64,000 nt of DNA from Rahnella rivi (GTDB taxonomy: Bacteria; Pseudomonadota; Gammaproteobacteria; Enterobacterales; Enterobacteriaceae): assembly GCF_019049655.1 (NCBI RefSeq), contig NZ_JAFMOX010000067.1, positions 124,001 to 188,000 of the forward strand. The letters run 5' to 3'. Numbering within the stretch: position 1 is the first letter of the stretch; the number at the start of each line of letters is the position of its first letter. A model generated the notes under the pieces. It was given only the letters and a program-made list of their open reading frames with translations. It ran no database searches and had not been told where the DNA came from. The translations under genes were made by a program, and so were the position numbers. Positions 8,941 through 18,611 of this stretch are shown piece by piece.

Positions 8941-9411
8941 GTGAAACTGCAACTTGTCGCCGTCGGCACCAAAATGCCAGACTGGGTACAAACCGGTTTT
9001 ACCGATTATCTGCACCGTTTTCCCAAAGATATGCCGTTTGAACTGACTGAAGTTCCGGCCGGGAAACGTGGGAAAAATGCAGACATCAAACGCATTCTTG
9101 AAAAAGAAGGCGAACAGATGCTGGCTGCAGTCGGAAAGGGAAACCGCATTGTCACGCTGGATATTCCAGGGACACCGTGGGAAACCCCGCAACTGGCGCA
9201 ACAACTGGAACGCTGGAAACAGGACGGGCGCAACGTCAGCCTGTTGATAGGCGGTCCGGAAGGGCTGGCACCGGCCTGTAAGGCCGCGGCGGAACAGAGC
9301 TGGTCGCTCTCTCCGTTGACGCTTCCGCACCCGCTGGTTCGGGTTCTGGTCGCGGAAAGCCTTTACCGCGCCTGGAGTATCACCACCAATCATCCATACC
9401 ACCGCGAATAA
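8941..9411 (+). CDS. rlmH: 23S rRNA (pseudouridine1915-N3)-methyltransferase RlmH
   Basis: SPOUT-class methyltransferase acting on pseudouridine 1915 of helix 69. It starts with GTG at 8941 (MKLQLVAVGTKMPDW) and has 156 residues (E. coli 155). The SAM-binding knot contains LLIGGPEG at 101-108 and the C-terminal SLYRAWSITTNHPYHRE. It is transcribed with rsfS. Confidence 0.96.
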   Translation: MKLQLVAVGTKMPDWVQTGFTDYLHRFPKDMPFELTEVPAGKRGKNADIKRILEKEGEQMLAAVGKGNRIVTLDIPGTPWETPQLAQQLERWKQDGRNVSLLIGGPEGLAPACKAAAEQSWSLSPLTLPHPLVRVLVAESLYRAWSITTNHPYHRE

Positions 9412-9454
9412 CGGGTGGTGAATTGAATGTCAGCAACATGAATTAAGTAGTGGG

Positions 9455-11359
9455 ATGAAAATAGATCGTAACCCTTTTCGCGACTATACGGCTGAATCAG
9501 CCCTCTTCGTGCGCCGTGCACTGGTGGCGTTTATCGGCATTCTGCTACTTAGCGGTGTCCTGGCCTTCAATCTGTATAACCTGCAAATTGTTCGTTTTCA
9601 GGACTACCAGACCCGTTCCAATGATAACCGGATTAAGCTGGTGCCCATTGCGCCCAGCCGCGGGATTATCTATGACCGCAACGGCACCCCCCTGGCGCTG
9701 AACCGCACCATTTACCAGCTCGAACTGGTACCGGAAAAGGTGGATGATTTACAGGCCACGCTGGAAGCCCTCAAGCCTATCGTCGATTTAACCTCTGACG
9801 ATATCGATAATTTTAAGAAAGAACGCCAGCGTTCCCGCCGCTTCACGTCCATTGCGGTCAAAACCGCACTGACAGAAGTTCAGGTCGCCCGTTTTTCTGT
9901 AAACCAGTTCCACTTCCCCGGCGTGGAAGTAAAAGGCTATCAGCGCCGCTACTATCCTTACGGATCTGCGCTGACGCACGTCATTGGCTATGTGTCGAAA
10001 ATTAACGATCGTGATGTGGAACGTCTGGATAAAGACGGGATTCTGGCGAACTACGCGGCTACGCATGATATCGGCAAACTCGGCATCGAACGCTATTACG
10101 AAGACACCCTGCACGGCAAAACCGGTTACGAAGAAGTCGAAGTTAATAACCGTGGACGGGTGATCCGCCAGTTGCACGAAGAACCGCCGCAGGCAGGTAA
10201 AGACATTTATCTGACCATCGATCTGCCTTTGCAGCAGTATATTGAAGAACTTCTGACCACCAGCCGCGCGGCGGTAGTGGTGAGCGATCCGCGTGATGGT
10301 GCAATACGCGCGCTGGTTTCCAACCCAAGCTACGATCCGAATCTGTTCGTCGAGGGGATCTCCAGCAAAGATTACACCCGTCTGCTAAACGATGCCGATA
10401 AACCGCTGATCAACCGCACCACGCAGGGCGTGTATCCACCGGCCTCAACGGTAAAACCTTACATTTCTGTGTCTGCGCTGACCTCCGGCGTGATCACCAA
10501 AAACACCTCATTATTTGATCCGGGCTGGTGGCAGTTACCAGGCTCGGATAAGCGTTATCGCGACTGGAAACACTGGGGGCACGGGCGTCTGAACGTCACC
10601 AAAGCGCTTGAGGAATCCGCCGATACCTTCTTCTACCAGGTTGCGTACGATATGGGTATCGACCGGCTTTCAGAATGGATGGGTAAATTTGGTTACGGGC
10701 ATTATACCGGGATCGATTTATCGGAAGAGCGCAGCGGGAATATGCCAAACCGTGACTGGAAGTTTAAACGCTTTAAGAAACCCTGGTATCAGGGTGACAC
10801 CATTCCGGTCGGCATCGGGCAAGGCTACTGGACAGCCACGCCGATACAGATCATGAAGGCGATGACGACGTTGATCAATGACGGAGATGTCAAAACACCG
10901 CATCTGTTGCTGAGTACCACAAATGACGGCAAACAGGTGCCTTATCGCCAGGAAGAAACCACGCAAATTGGTGATATCCATTCCGGCTACTGGGAAATTG
11001 CCAAAGACGGCATGTACGGCGTAGCCAACCGGCCGAACGGTACCGCAAGGAAATATTTCGCTGATGCGCCTTACAAAGCCGCGGCGAAATCCGGTACAGC
11101 ACAAGTTTACGGTTTGAAAGCCAATGAAATCTATAATGCGCATAAGATTGCCGAGCATCTGCGCGACCACAAACTGATGACCTCTTTTGCCCCGTACGAC
11201 AAGCCCACCGTGGCTGTTGCCGTGGTGCTGGAGAACGGCGGTGCGGGTCCGGCGGTGGGGACAATTTCCCGACAGATCCTCGACCATATTTTATTGGGCG
11301 ACAACAAGACACAATTACCGGCTGAGGCCCCCGTGGCACCCGGAACCGAAGGTGATTAA
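9455..11359 (+). CDS. mrdA: Penicillin-binding protein 2 (elongasome transpeptidase)
   Basis: Inner-membrane class B PBP that crosslinks peptidoglycan during rod elongation with RodA. 634 residues (E. coli 633). An N-terminal membrane anchor (about 20-45) is followed by the pedestal domain, and the transpeptidase motifs are STVK from Ser331 and KSGTA at 545-549. mrdB starts 6 bases after the stop, so the glycosyltransferase and transpeptidase partners are co-expressed. Confidence 0.97.
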   Translation: MKIDRNPFRDYTAESALFVRRALVAFIGILLLSGVLAFNLYNLQIVRFQDYQTRSNDNRIKLVPIAPSRGIIYDRNGTPLALNRTIYQLELVPEKVDDLQATLEALKPIVDLTSDDIDNFKKERQRSRRFTSIAVKTALTEVQVARFSVNQFHFPGVEVKGYQRRYYPYGSALTHVIGYVSKINDRDVERLDKDGILANYAATHDIGKLGIERYYEDTLHGKTGYEEVEVNNRGRVIRQLHEEPPQAGKDIYLTIDLPLQQYIEELLTTSRAAVVVSDPRDGAIRALVSNPSYDPNLFVEGISSKDYTRLLNDADKPLINRTTQGVYPPASTVKPYISVSALTSGVITKNTSLFDPGWWQLPGSDKRYRDWKHWGHGRLNVTKALEESADTFFYQVAYDMGIDRLSEWMGKFGYGHYTGIDLSEERSGNMPNRDWKFKRFKKPWYQGDTIPVGIGQGYWTATPIQIMKAMTTLINDGDVKTPHLLLSTTNDGKQVPYRQEETTQIGDIHSGYWEIAKDGMYGVANRPNGTARKYFADAPYKAAAKSGTAQVYGLKANEIYNAHKIAEHLRDHKLMTSFAPYDKPTVAVAVVLENGGAGPAVGTISRQILDHILLGDNKTQLPAEAPVAPGTEGD

Positions 11360-11365
11360 CCGGCA

Positions 11366-12478
11366 ATGACTGAGAACCAACAAAAAAGATCATTGTGGTC
11401 GAAAATGCATATCGACCTGACGATGCTGCTGATCATTCTTGCGCTACTGACCTACAGTGCGTTCGTGATGTGGAGCGCCAGCGGTCAGGATATGGGCATG
11501 ATGGAACGTAAAGTCGGCCAGATCCTGATGGGTTTGGTGATCATGCTGGTCATGGCGCAAATCCCGCCACGCGTCTATGAAAGCTGGGCGCCGTATCTCT
11601 ATATTTTCTGCGTATTCCTGCTGGTGCTGGTGGATGCGTTCGGCAGTATCAGTAAAGGCGCACAGCGCTGGCTGGATCTGGGCATCATCAAATTCCAGCC
11701 GTCAGAACTGGCAAAAATCGCCGTGCCGCTGATGGTGGCGCGTTTTATCAACCGCGACGTCTGCCCGCCTTCGCTGAAAAATACCGCCATTGCGCTGGCG
11801 CTGATTTTCATACCTACCCTGCTGGTGGCGGCACAGCCCGACCTCGGCACCTCGATTCTCATCGCTGCTTCCGGCTTGTTTGTGCTCTTCCTGTCAGGCA
11901 TGAGCTGGAAACTGATTGCCGTCGCCGCCATTCTGGTCGCGGCCTTTATCCCGATTCTGTGGTTCTTCCTGATGCACGATTATCAGCGCGACCGCGTGAT
12001 GATGTTGCTGGATCCGGAAAGCGATCCGCTCGGGGCGGGCTATCACATTATTCAGTCGAAAATTGCCATCGGCTCAGGTGGTTTCTCCGGTAAAGGCTGG
12101 TTGCACGGCACCCAGTCCCAGCTGGAATTCCTGCCGGAACGCCATACCGACTTTATCTTTGCCGTGCTTGCCGAGGAACTGGGGCTGATTGGCGTTCTGG
12201 TGTTACTCGGCCTGTACTTATGCCTGATTATGCGCGGACTGATGATCGCCGCCCATGCCCAGACAACCTTTGGGCGGGTGATGTCCGGCGGCCTGATGCT
12301 TATACTGTTTGTGTATGTGTTTGTTAACATCGGCATGGTCAGTGGTATTGTCCCGGTGGTTGGGGTACCTTTGCCTCTGGTCAGCTATGGCGGGTCAGCA
12401 CTCATCGTGCTAATGGCAGGGTTTGGTATCGTCATGTCGATACATACTCATCGAAAAATGATGTCAAAAAATTTATAG
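11366..12478 (+). CDS. mrdB: Peptidoglycan glycosyltransferase RodA
   Basis: SEDS-family polytopic membrane protein that polymerises glycan strands in the elongasome. 370 residues, equal to the E. coli length, with about ten membrane segments. Family marks include KGAQRWLDLGIIKFQPSELAKIA and LPLVSYGGSALIV near the C-terminus. It is placed between mrdA and rlpA. Confidence 0.97.
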   Translation: MTENQQKRSLWSKMHIDLTMLLIILALLTYSAFVMWSASGQDMGMMERKVGQILMGLVIMLVMAQIPPRVYESWAPYLYIFCVFLLVLVDAFGSISKGAQRWLDLGIIKFQPSELAKIAVPLMVARFINRDVCPPSLKNTAIALALIFIPTLLVAAQPDLGTSILIAASGLFVLFLSGMSWKLIAVAAILVAAFIPILWFFLMHDYQRDRVMMLLDPESDPLGAGYHIIQSKIAIGSGGFSGKGWLHGTQSQLEFLPERHTDFIFAVLAEELGLIGVLVLLGLYLCLIMRGLMIAAHAQTTFGRVMSGGLMLILFVYVFVNIGMVSGIVPVVGVPLPLVSYGGSALIVLMAGFGIVMSIHTHRKMMSKNL

Positions 12479-12487
12479 AGGTGAGCA

Positions 12488-13624
12488 ATGCGTAAGGAGT
12501 GGCTTGGAGCTGTCATTATCGGTTTGCTGTTAAGTGGTTGTGCCACTGAAGAGACACAGCAACAACAACCGGCACCGCAGCAAGCCTACAATGGCCCTGT
12601 GGTAGAAATCGGCGGGGCTGATCCGCGTTACGAACCTTATAACCAGGGCACGATGCAGGATTATACCGTTAACGGTAAAACCTATAAAATCGTCAAAGAT
12701 CCGTCCAACTTCTCGCAGGTAGGTCAGGCAGCCTGGTACGGGCAAGAGAACGGCGGGAACACGACCGCGATTGGCGAAGAATTTGATCCAACCGCCATGA
12801 CCGCCGCCCACCCTACACTGCCGATCCCAAGCTATGTGCGCGTGACGAACATGGCAACCGGCCGCATGCTGGTCGTGCGTGTCAATGACCGTGGTCCTTA
12901 TGTGCCGGGTAAAATTATCGACCTGTCACAAGCCGCCGCCGATCGCCTGAATCTGACCAACAGCACGAAAGTACGTATCGATTTCATTAATGTGGCGCAG
13001 GACGGCACGATGACAGGGCCGGGCACCATCGGCACGACCGTCGCCAAACAGTCTTACGCACTGCCCGCGCGCCCGAGTTTAGGGGCCAGTGAAATGGGCA
13101 CGCCAACGCTGTCTGCTGAACCGGTAAATGCTGCGGATGTCCGTCCGATCAGCAACAGTACGCTGAGCAATCAAGGCGCTGCCCCGCTCACAAATGATGA
13201 GAGTGGAAATGCCAACGTCACGGCCGCGACGCAATCCGGTAACAGCGGCAGTGGAGGTTTCCTCAGCGCACCGACGCCGCTGCGTAATGGCGTTCTTGAA
13301 AGCAGTGAACCTGTCGCCGCACCGGTAATGGCCAGTGCAGCGCCTGTCGCCGCGACGGCTGCCGTGGCCGCGCCTGCGCACACGTCTGCCATCCCGACCT
13401 CAGGCTATATGGTTCAGGTTGGCGCGCTGAGTAATCCGCAAAATGCACAGCTTTGGCAGAAAAGCCTCAGCCAGCGTTTCTCGGTGCCAGGAAAAGTTCA
13501 GGCCAATGGCAGCACCTATCGCGTGCAGCTCGGCCCGTTCAGCACCCGCCAGCAGGCCGAACAGTTGAAACAACGACTGGCCAGCGAAGCACAGCAGCAA
13601 TCCTTCGTCACAGCCGGTATGTAA
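12488..13624 (+). CDS. rlpA: Septal-ring lytic transglycosylase/lipoprotein RlpA
   Basis: Outer-membrane lipoprotein. The lipobox LLSGC places the lipidated Cys at residue 18. A double-psi beta-barrel domain (about 75-165; QAAWYGQENGGNTTAIGEEFDP and VRVNDRGPYVPGKIIDLS) is followed by a long low-complexity Ala/Ser/Pro linker (about 180-300) and a C-terminal SPOR domain (about 305-375) that binds denuded septal glycan. 378 residues, slightly longer than the E. coli protein. Catalytic activity is shown in Pseudomonas RlpA; in enterobacteria it is uncertain. Confidence 0.93.
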   Translation: MRKEWLGAVIIGLLLSGCATEETQQQQPAPQQAYNGPVVEIGGADPRYEPYNQGTMQDYTVNGKTYKIVKDPSNFSQVGQAAWYGQENGGNTTAIGEEFDPTAMTAAHPTLPIPSYVRVTNMATGRMLVVRVNDRGPYVPGKIIDLSQAAADRLNLTNSTKVRIDFINVAQDGTMTGPGTIGTTVAKQSYALPARPSLGASEMGTPTLSAEPVNAADVRPISNSTLSNQGAAPLTNDESGNANVTAATQSGNSGSGGFLSAPTPLRNGVLESSEPVAAPVMASAAPVAATAAVAAPAHTSAIPTSGYMVQVGALSNPQNAQLWQKSLSQRFSVPGKVQANGSTYRVQLGPFSTRQQAEQLKQRLASEAQQQSFVTAGM

Positions 13625-13632
13625 CCGATTTG

Positions 13633-13652
13633 AACAGGGCGTAAGCCCTGTT
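13633..13652 (+). terminator. Hairpin after rlpA
   Basis: AACAGGGC (13633-13640) pairs perfectly with GCCCTGTT (13645-13652) around a GTAA tetraloop. Only a short T-rich stretch follows, so termination may be partial. Confidence 0.6.
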
Positions 13653-13709
13653 TCATAAGTAAAAATCAGTAAGCGCCGGTAATCGCAGATGTCTGACGTC
13701 TGACTCTTC

Positions 13710-13718
13710 TGCTATAGT
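13710..13718 (+). promoter_or_regulatory. Extended -10 promoter element for dacA
   Basis: TGCTATAGT (13710-13718) matches TGnTATAAT at all but one position. It lies about 45 bp before the dacA ATG. The -35 region is weak. Confidence 0.5.
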
Positions 13719-13763
13719 GACGCACGTTTATCACCTACTCCTACGGATGTTGTTGTCCCGATC

Positions 13764-14972
13764 ATGAAACTTGTAAACACTTCACGTCTCGTCAAAAGCC
13801 TCGCATTTGGCACCGTCATCTCCTTCAGTGCAGCGTCCGCTTATGCCGACGATGTTAATTTAAAAACAATGATCCCTGGCGTTCCGCAAATTGATGCAGA
13901 AGCCTATGTCCTGATCGACTACAACTCCGGCAAAGTGTTGGCAGAAATGAATGCCGATGCCCGTCGTGACCCGGCCAGCCTGACTAAAATGATGACCAGC
14001 TACGTGATCGGTCAGTCCATCAAAGCAGGTAAAATCAGCCCGACCGATATCGTCACCGTCGGCCAGGATGCCTGGGCAACCGGCAACCCGGTCTTCAAAG
14101 GTTCTTCCCTGATGTTCCTCAAACCTGGCGATCGCGTGCCGGTTTCAGAACTGAACCGTGGCATTATTTTACAATCAGGTAATGATGCCTGCGTGGCGAT
14201 GGCTGACCATGTCGCCGGCAGTCAGGACGCCTTCGTTGCCATGATGAATAACTACGTCAACGCGCTCGGCCTGAAAAATACCCACTTCGGTACAGTTCAT
14301 GGTCTGGATGCGGAAGGCCAGTACAGCTCGGCGCGTGATATGGCGTTAATCGGCCAGGCACTGATCCGCGATGTGCCGGAAGAGTACGCCACCTACAAAG
14401 AGAAAGAATTCACCTTCAACAATATCCGCCAGATGAACCGTAACGGTTTACTGTGGGATAACAGCCTGAACGTGGATGGCATCAAAACCGGTCATACCGA
14501 ATCTGCAGGTTATAACCTGGTGGCTTCAGCGACTGAAGGCCAGATGCGTCTGATCTCAGCGGTGATGGGTGGTCACACCTACAAAGGGCGTGAAGTTGAA
14601 AGCAAAAAGCTGCTGACCTGGGGCTTCCGTTTCTTCGAAACCGTTTCTCCGCTCAAAGCAGGCAAAGAGTTCGCATCTGAACCCGTCTGGTTTGGTGATA
14701 CCGATCGTGTGGCGCTGGGCGTGGAAAAAGATGCTTACCTGACCATCCCTCGCGGTCGTATGAAAGATTTGAAAGCCAGTTACGTCATCAATACGCCAGA
14801 ACTGCACGCACCATTGCAGAAAAATCAGGTGGTCGGCTCGATCAACTTCCAGCTTGATGGCAAAACCATTGATGAGCGCCCTCTGGTTGTCATGAACGAA
14901 GTGAAAGAAGGCGGTTTCTTCGGGCGTATCGTGGATTACATCAAACTGATGTTCCATCACTGGTTTGGTTAA
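13764..14972 (+). CDS. dacA: D-alanyl-D-alanine carboxypeptidase DacA (PBP5)
   Basis: Trims the terminal D-Ala from peptidoglycan stem peptides. 402 residues (E. coli 403). A signal peptide ends near ASAYA (about 28). The active-site SLTK is at 72-75, SGN lies in ILQSGNDACV, and KTG in DGIKTGHTE. The C-terminal amphipathic helix RIVDYIKLMFHHWFG would hold the protein to the periplasmic face of the inner membrane. Confidence 0.97.
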   Translation: MKLVNTSRLVKSLAFGTVISFSAASAYADDVNLKTMIPGVPQIDAEAYVLIDYNSGKVLAEMNADARRDPASLTKMMTSYVIGQSIKAGKISPTDIVTVGQDAWATGNPVFKGSSLMFLKPGDRVPVSELNRGIILQSGNDACVAMADHVAGSQDAFVAMMNNYVNALGLKNTHFGTVHGLDAEGQYSSARDMALIGQALIRDVPEEYATYKEKEFTFNNIRQMNRNGLLWDNSLNVDGIKTGHTESAGYNLVASATEGQMRLISAVMGGHTYKGREVESKKLLTWGFRFFETVSPLKAGKEFASEPVWFGDTDRVALGVEKDAYLTIPRGRMKDLKASYVINTPELHAPLQKNQVVGSINFQLDGKTIDERPLVVMNEVKEGGFFGRIVDYIKLMFHHWFG

Positions 14973-14991
14973 TTTGCCTGCTTGAAATAGT

Positions 14992-15045
14992 TTGCAACAG
15001 TACCCATATAGTGGGTATAGATATTAGCTCCCGCTCCGGCGGGAG
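14992..15045 (+). promoter_or_regulatory. Promoter-like site with palindrome and second hairpin before ybeD
   Basis: TTGCAA (14992-14997) and TATAGA (15016-15021) are spaced by 18 bp. The spacer holds a perfect palindrome: TACCCA (15001-15006) and TGGGTA (15012-15017). A second hairpin follows: CTCCCGC (15028-15034) pairs with GCGGGAG (15039-15045). The elements may be a ybeD promoter with an operator, or tandem RNA hairpins after dacA; the sequence alone does not decide. Confidence 0.35.
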
Positions 15046-15097
15046 TTATACTTTCAGAGACAATACTTAATACGCGGTACAACACGCTGGAGTGCAC

Positions 15098-15361
15098 ATG
15101 AAAACCAAACTGAACGAACTGCTCGAATTCCCTTGCACCTTTACCTACAAAGTAATGGGCCTGGCACAACCCGAGCTGGTGGACCAGGTTGTTGAAGTCG
15201 TGCAACGCCATGCGCCTGGCGATTACAATCCTCAGGTAAAACCGAGCAGCAAAGGGAATTTCCACTCCGTTTCTATTACGATCACTGCCACGCACATCGA
15301 TCAGGTCGAAACCCTGTACGATGAGCTGGGTAATATCGAAATTGTCCGCATGGTGCTGTAA
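15098..15361 (+). CDS. ybeD: YbeD/DUF493 family regulatory-type protein
   Basis: 87 residues, equal to E. coli YbeD and nearly identical in sequence (MKTKLNELLEFPCTFTYKVMG; HSVSITITATHIDQVETLYDEL). The fold in E. coli is ACT-domain-like (beta-alpha-beta), but the ligand and role are not established. The start is ATG 15098 after TGGAG; a GTG two codons earlier is possible but less likely. It sits just upstream of lipB. Confidence 0.92.
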   Translation: MKTKLNELLEFPCTFTYKVMGLAQPELVDQVVEVVQRHAPGDYNPQVKPSSKGNFHSVSITITATHIDQVETLYDELGNIEIVRMVL

Positions 15362-15418
15362 GCCCTTTCTGAATGATCCGCGCCTGAGCGACTCTCTCGC
15401 GCGGTTTTCTCCCTTCTG

Positions 15419-16117
15419 ATGACGATAACCGCCGTGCAATCACAAAATCCGCAAGAACGTATCGTACTGCGCCAGCTTGGCCTGCAGCCTTATGAACCGG
15501 TTTCACTGGCTATGCATCATTTCACTGAACACCGTACAGCCGACTCTTTTGATGAGATCTGGCTGGTTCAGCATCACCGCGTCTTTACTCAGGGTCAGGC
15601 GGGCAAAGCAGAACACGTGCTGATGCCGGGTGATATTCCTGTTGTCCAGAGCGATCGCGGCGGCCAGGTGACCTACCACGGCCCCGGCCAGCAGGTGATG
15701 TACGTCATGGTAGATTTGAAGCGGAAAAAGCTCGGCGTACGCCAGCTAGTTACCGCCATCGAACAGACCGTTGTCGATACGCTGGCGCATTTTTCCATTG
15801 ATGCCTATCCGCGTGCCGATGCGCCGGGTGTCTACGTCGATGGCAAAAAAATCTGCTCTCTCGGGCTGCGCATTCGCAAAGGATGCTCACTGCATGGTCT
15901 GGCGCTGAACATTGATATGGATCTGGAACCTTTCCATCGTATCAACCCTTGCGGTTACGCCGGGCTGGAAATGACGCAGGCCAGTCTTGAGAAGCCGGGG
16001 CTGACGGTTGATGACGTCATGCCTGTACTGGTAAAGTCCTTTAATCATCAACTTAATTATCTGCAGGTTGATGATCTTCCATGGCGGCCGGAGTCATATT
16101 CCTCCCCCACCCTGTGA
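15419..16117 (+). CDS. lipB: Octanoyl-ACP:protein N-octanoyltransferase LipB
   Basis: Transfers octanoate from acyl carrier protein to lipoyl domains, the first step of lipoate synthesis; LipA then inserts sulfur. 232 residues, about 19 more than E. coli because of extra residues at both ends. Active-site regions are RGGQVTYHGPGQ, GKKICSLGLRI (catalytic Lys) and NPCGYAGLEM (catalytic Cys). The start ATG 15419 is somewhat uncertain, as a GTG lies a few codons in. Confidence 0.95.
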   Translation: MTITAVQSQNPQERIVLRQLGLQPYEPVSLAMHHFTEHRTADSFDEIWLVQHHRVFTQGQAGKAEHVLMPGDIPVVQSDRGGQVTYHGPGQQVMYVMVDLKRKKLGVRQLVTAIEQTVVDTLAHFSIDAYPRADAPGVYVDGKKICSLGLRIRKGCSLHGLALNIDMDLEPFHRINPCGYAGLEMTQASLEKPGLTVDDVMPVLVKSFNHQLNYLQVDDLPWRPESYSSPTL

Positions 16118-16285
16118 TGCCGGATTGTGTATCAGGCAGGCAAAACGACTAATAACGAGTTTTACGGCGAGATTTGGTTTAGTATCACCGGGTTAAGTAT
16201 CGCAAAGCATCTGATCGCTTACGGATAAGCGCACCCCCGGCCACCCGCACGCCGGGACAGTCTTCAACACTGTCAGGAATGTTTT

Positions 16286-17224
16286 ATGGATGATAAAGAT
16301 ATTAGTGCCAGCCTGAATAAGCTCCGCAATTTGGATCTCAACCTGCTGACAGTTTTTGAAGCGGTGTATCTGCACAAAGGCATTGTTCATGCAGCAAAAG
16401 CGCTGAACCTGACTCCGTCATCGGTCAGCCAGTCTATTCAAAAGCTACGCAATACCTTCCCTGATCCTTTGTTTATTCGCAACGGCCAGGGCATCAGCCC
16501 GACAGCCTATGCCACTAACTTGCATAAACACATCAGTCAGGGACTCAGCGCCATTCTCACCGGGCTGGACTTCACGCACGATAATGATAAATCTCGCGTA
16601 CTGACAGTAAGTTGTTTCCCCTACATTGCGCTGATTACTTTCCCGCTGATCCTCAAAGAACTTGAGAAAATAAACTGTAACTACACCCTGAAGCACCTTC
16701 CGCTCAGTGATCCTGAAGATACGCTGATCCAGCACCGTGCCGATTTAGTGATCGACACCAGCCCGTTGTTCAACAAATCGCTCAGGGGCTGCACGCTGAT
16801 GTCGGATCACACCGTATTTGTGTGCCGCGAGAACCATCCGACCGTGAGCAAAACGCTGACGACTGAACAGGCGCTGACCATGCCGCAAACGACGATCATG
16901 ACCAATGCCAGCGACCTGAGAAGAATGCAGTTTGAGCTCAGTGAATCCTTGCCCGATCGCCCGATTGTGTTCACCAGCTATAACGCGATCAATATTCTCT
17001 CAATGGTTGCCAATACTGATCTGCTGGGCATTTTGCCGGAAAAGATGGTGGATATGTTCGCCCCCACGTTCAAAGTGCAAAAACTGAGCTGCGAAATTCC
17101 CACACTGTCATACAGCGTGATCATGTATTACAACAAAACCGCCAAGAGCGACAAAACCTTGAGCATGATTATCGATGCTATTGATGTTGCGTTCGCCGGG
17201 CAGGAAAAGCGTTCTCGTTCGTAA
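16286..17224 (+). CDS. ybeF: LysR-family transcriptional regulator YbeF
   Basis: 312 residues. The N-terminal winged helix-turn-helix (about 15-75) contains VFEAVYLHKGIVHAAKALNLTPSSVSQSIQKLR. It is followed by a LysR effector-binding domain. It lies between lipB and lipA, exactly as ybeF does in E. coli, and its N-terminus matches YbeF closely. The targets and ligand are unknown. The start is ATG 16286 after AGGAATGTTTT. Confidence 0.88.
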   Translation: MDDKDISASLNKLRNLDLNLLTVFEAVYLHKGIVHAAKALNLTPSSVSQSIQKLRNTFPDPLFIRNGQGISPTAYATNLHKHISQGLSAILTGLDFTHDNDKSRVLTVSCFPYIALITFPLILKELEKINCNYTLKHLPLSDPEDTLIQHRADLVIDTSPLFNKSLRGCTLMSDHTVFVCRENHPTVSKTLTTEQALTMPQTTIMTNASDLRRMQFELSESLPDRPIVFTSYNAINILSMVANTDLLGILPEKMVDMFAPTFKVQKLSCEIPTLSYSVIMYYNKTAKSDKTLSMIIDAIDVAFAGQEKRSRS

Positions 17225-17584
17225 CGTCTGAAAGATAAAGCCGACGCCCGGGGAAATACCGGTTTTCCTCTTGTAAATTTTCACGGGCAGTTAAAAATTT
17301 ACACACCATTAACACCCTCCTGCCTCGCCCGCCACACCTGATAAATACCTTTTATTTTCAGTTGATTATGATAATGCATAACCCGCGATTATCTCCTCAG
17401 GGTGTGACTCAGGTTAAATATTTGCAGCATTTAGCACTTCATGTCATGACGAAGGGCTGAACGAAGTGATGCTTCAATGATATAATTTCCGCATTATTTC
17501 TACTTTTTTTGATGAATCAGCCAGTTCATTGAATGTCCTGAAAAATCTCGAGTTACGAGAGACAAACCTGGAAGCTGCAAGACT
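17225..17584. other. Non-coding gap before lipA
   Basis: 360 bases with no credible ORF on either strand. The right part holds an extended -10 (17478-17486) that probably drives lipA. The middle is AT-rich with no clear hairpin or repeat. Confidence 0.6.
17478..17486 (+). promoter_or_regulatory. Extended -10 promoter for lipA
   Basis: TGATATAAT (17478-17486) matches the TGnTATAAT extended -10 consensus perfectly, about 100 bp before the lipA ATG. No consensus -35 precedes it, as is common for extended -10 promoters. Confidence 0.65.
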
Positions 17585-18550
17585 ATGAGTAAACCGATTC
17601 AGATGGAACGCGGCGTTAAATACCGCGATGCAGATAAGATGGCGTTAATCCCGGTGAAAACCGTGGTCAGCGACCGGCAGGAAATGTTACGTAAGCCGGC
17701 ATGGATGAAAATCAAATTGCCTGCCGACTCATCCAAAATTCAGGGCATCAAAGCGGCACTGCGCAAGAACGGCCTGCACTCCGTTTGTGAGGAAGCGGCC
17801 TGCCCGAATCTGTCAGAATGCTTCAACCACGGTACCGCGACCTTTATGATCCTCGGCGCCATTTGTACGCGCCGCTGCCCGTTCTGCGACGTGGCCCATG
17901 GACGCCCGACCGCGCCAGACACTAACGAGCCTGAAAAACTGGCACAGACCATTGCGGATATGGGCCTGCGTTATGTGGTGATCACCTCGGTTGATCGTGA
18001 CGATCTGCGCGACGGCGGTGCTCAGCACTTTGCCGATTGTATTGCCGCCATTCGTCTCAAAAACCCGACGATTAAAATCGAAACTCTGGTGCCTGATTTC
18101 CGTGGCCGTATGGATCGCGCGCTGGACATTCTCAATGAGACACCGCCAGACGTCTTCAACCACAACCTGGAAAACGTTCCGCGCGTTTACCGCCAGGTGC
18201 GTCCGGGGGCAAACTACGAGTGGTCGCTGACCCTGCTGCAACGTTTCAAAGAAGCGCATCCGGAAGTGCCTACAAAGTCAGGCCTGATGGTGGGTCTGGG
18301 TGAAACTAACGAAGAAATTATCGAAGTGATGCGCGATCTGCGCCGTCACGGGGTGACCATGCTGACGCTCGGCCAGTACCTTCAGCCAAGCCGTCACCAC
18401 CTGCCAGTGCAACGTTACGTGAGCCCGGAAGAGTTCGATCAGATGAAAGAAGCCGCGATGGAAATGGGCTTCACTCACGCGGCCTGCGGTCCGTTCGTGC
18501 GTTCGTCTTATCACGCCGATCTGCAAGCGAAAGGGATGGAAGTTAAATAA
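17585..18550 (+). CDS. lipA: Lipoyl synthase LipA
   Basis: Radical-SAM enzyme that inserts two sulfur atoms into octanoyl-lipoyl domains. 321 residues, as in E. coli. The auxiliary cluster cysteines are 68, 73 and 79 (CEEAACPNLSEC), and the radical-SAM cluster cysteines are 94, 98 and 101 (CTRRCPFC). It completes the lipoate pathway with lipB, 1.5 kb upstream. Two hairpin terminators follow. Confidence 0.98.
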   Translation: MSKPIQMERGVKYRDADKMALIPVKTVVSDRQEMLRKPAWMKIKLPADSSKIQGIKAALRKNGLHSVCEEAACPNLSECFNHGTATFMILGAICTRRCPFCDVAHGRPTAPDTNEPEKLAQTIADMGLRYVVITSVDRDDLRDGGAQHFADCIAAIRLKNPTIKIETLVPDFRGRMDRALDILNETPPDVFNHNLENVPRVYRQVRPGANYEWSLTLLQRFKEAHPEVPTKSGLMVGLGETNEEIIEVMRDLRRHGVTMLTLGQYLQPSRHHLPVQRYVSPEEFDQMKEAAMEMGFTHAACGPFVRSSYHADLQAKGMEVK

Positions 18551-18556
18551 TCTGAG

Positions 18557-18578
18557 GCGCTGAAGTCACCTTCAGCGC
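18557..18578 (+). terminator. lipA terminator
   Basis: GCGCTGAAG (18557-18565) pairs with CTTCAGCGC (18570-18578) around a 4-nt loop. A T-rich stretch follows. Confidence 0.7.
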
Positions 18579-18611
18579 TTAATATTTTGTTACTTCTTTA
18601 TGCCTGAATGC

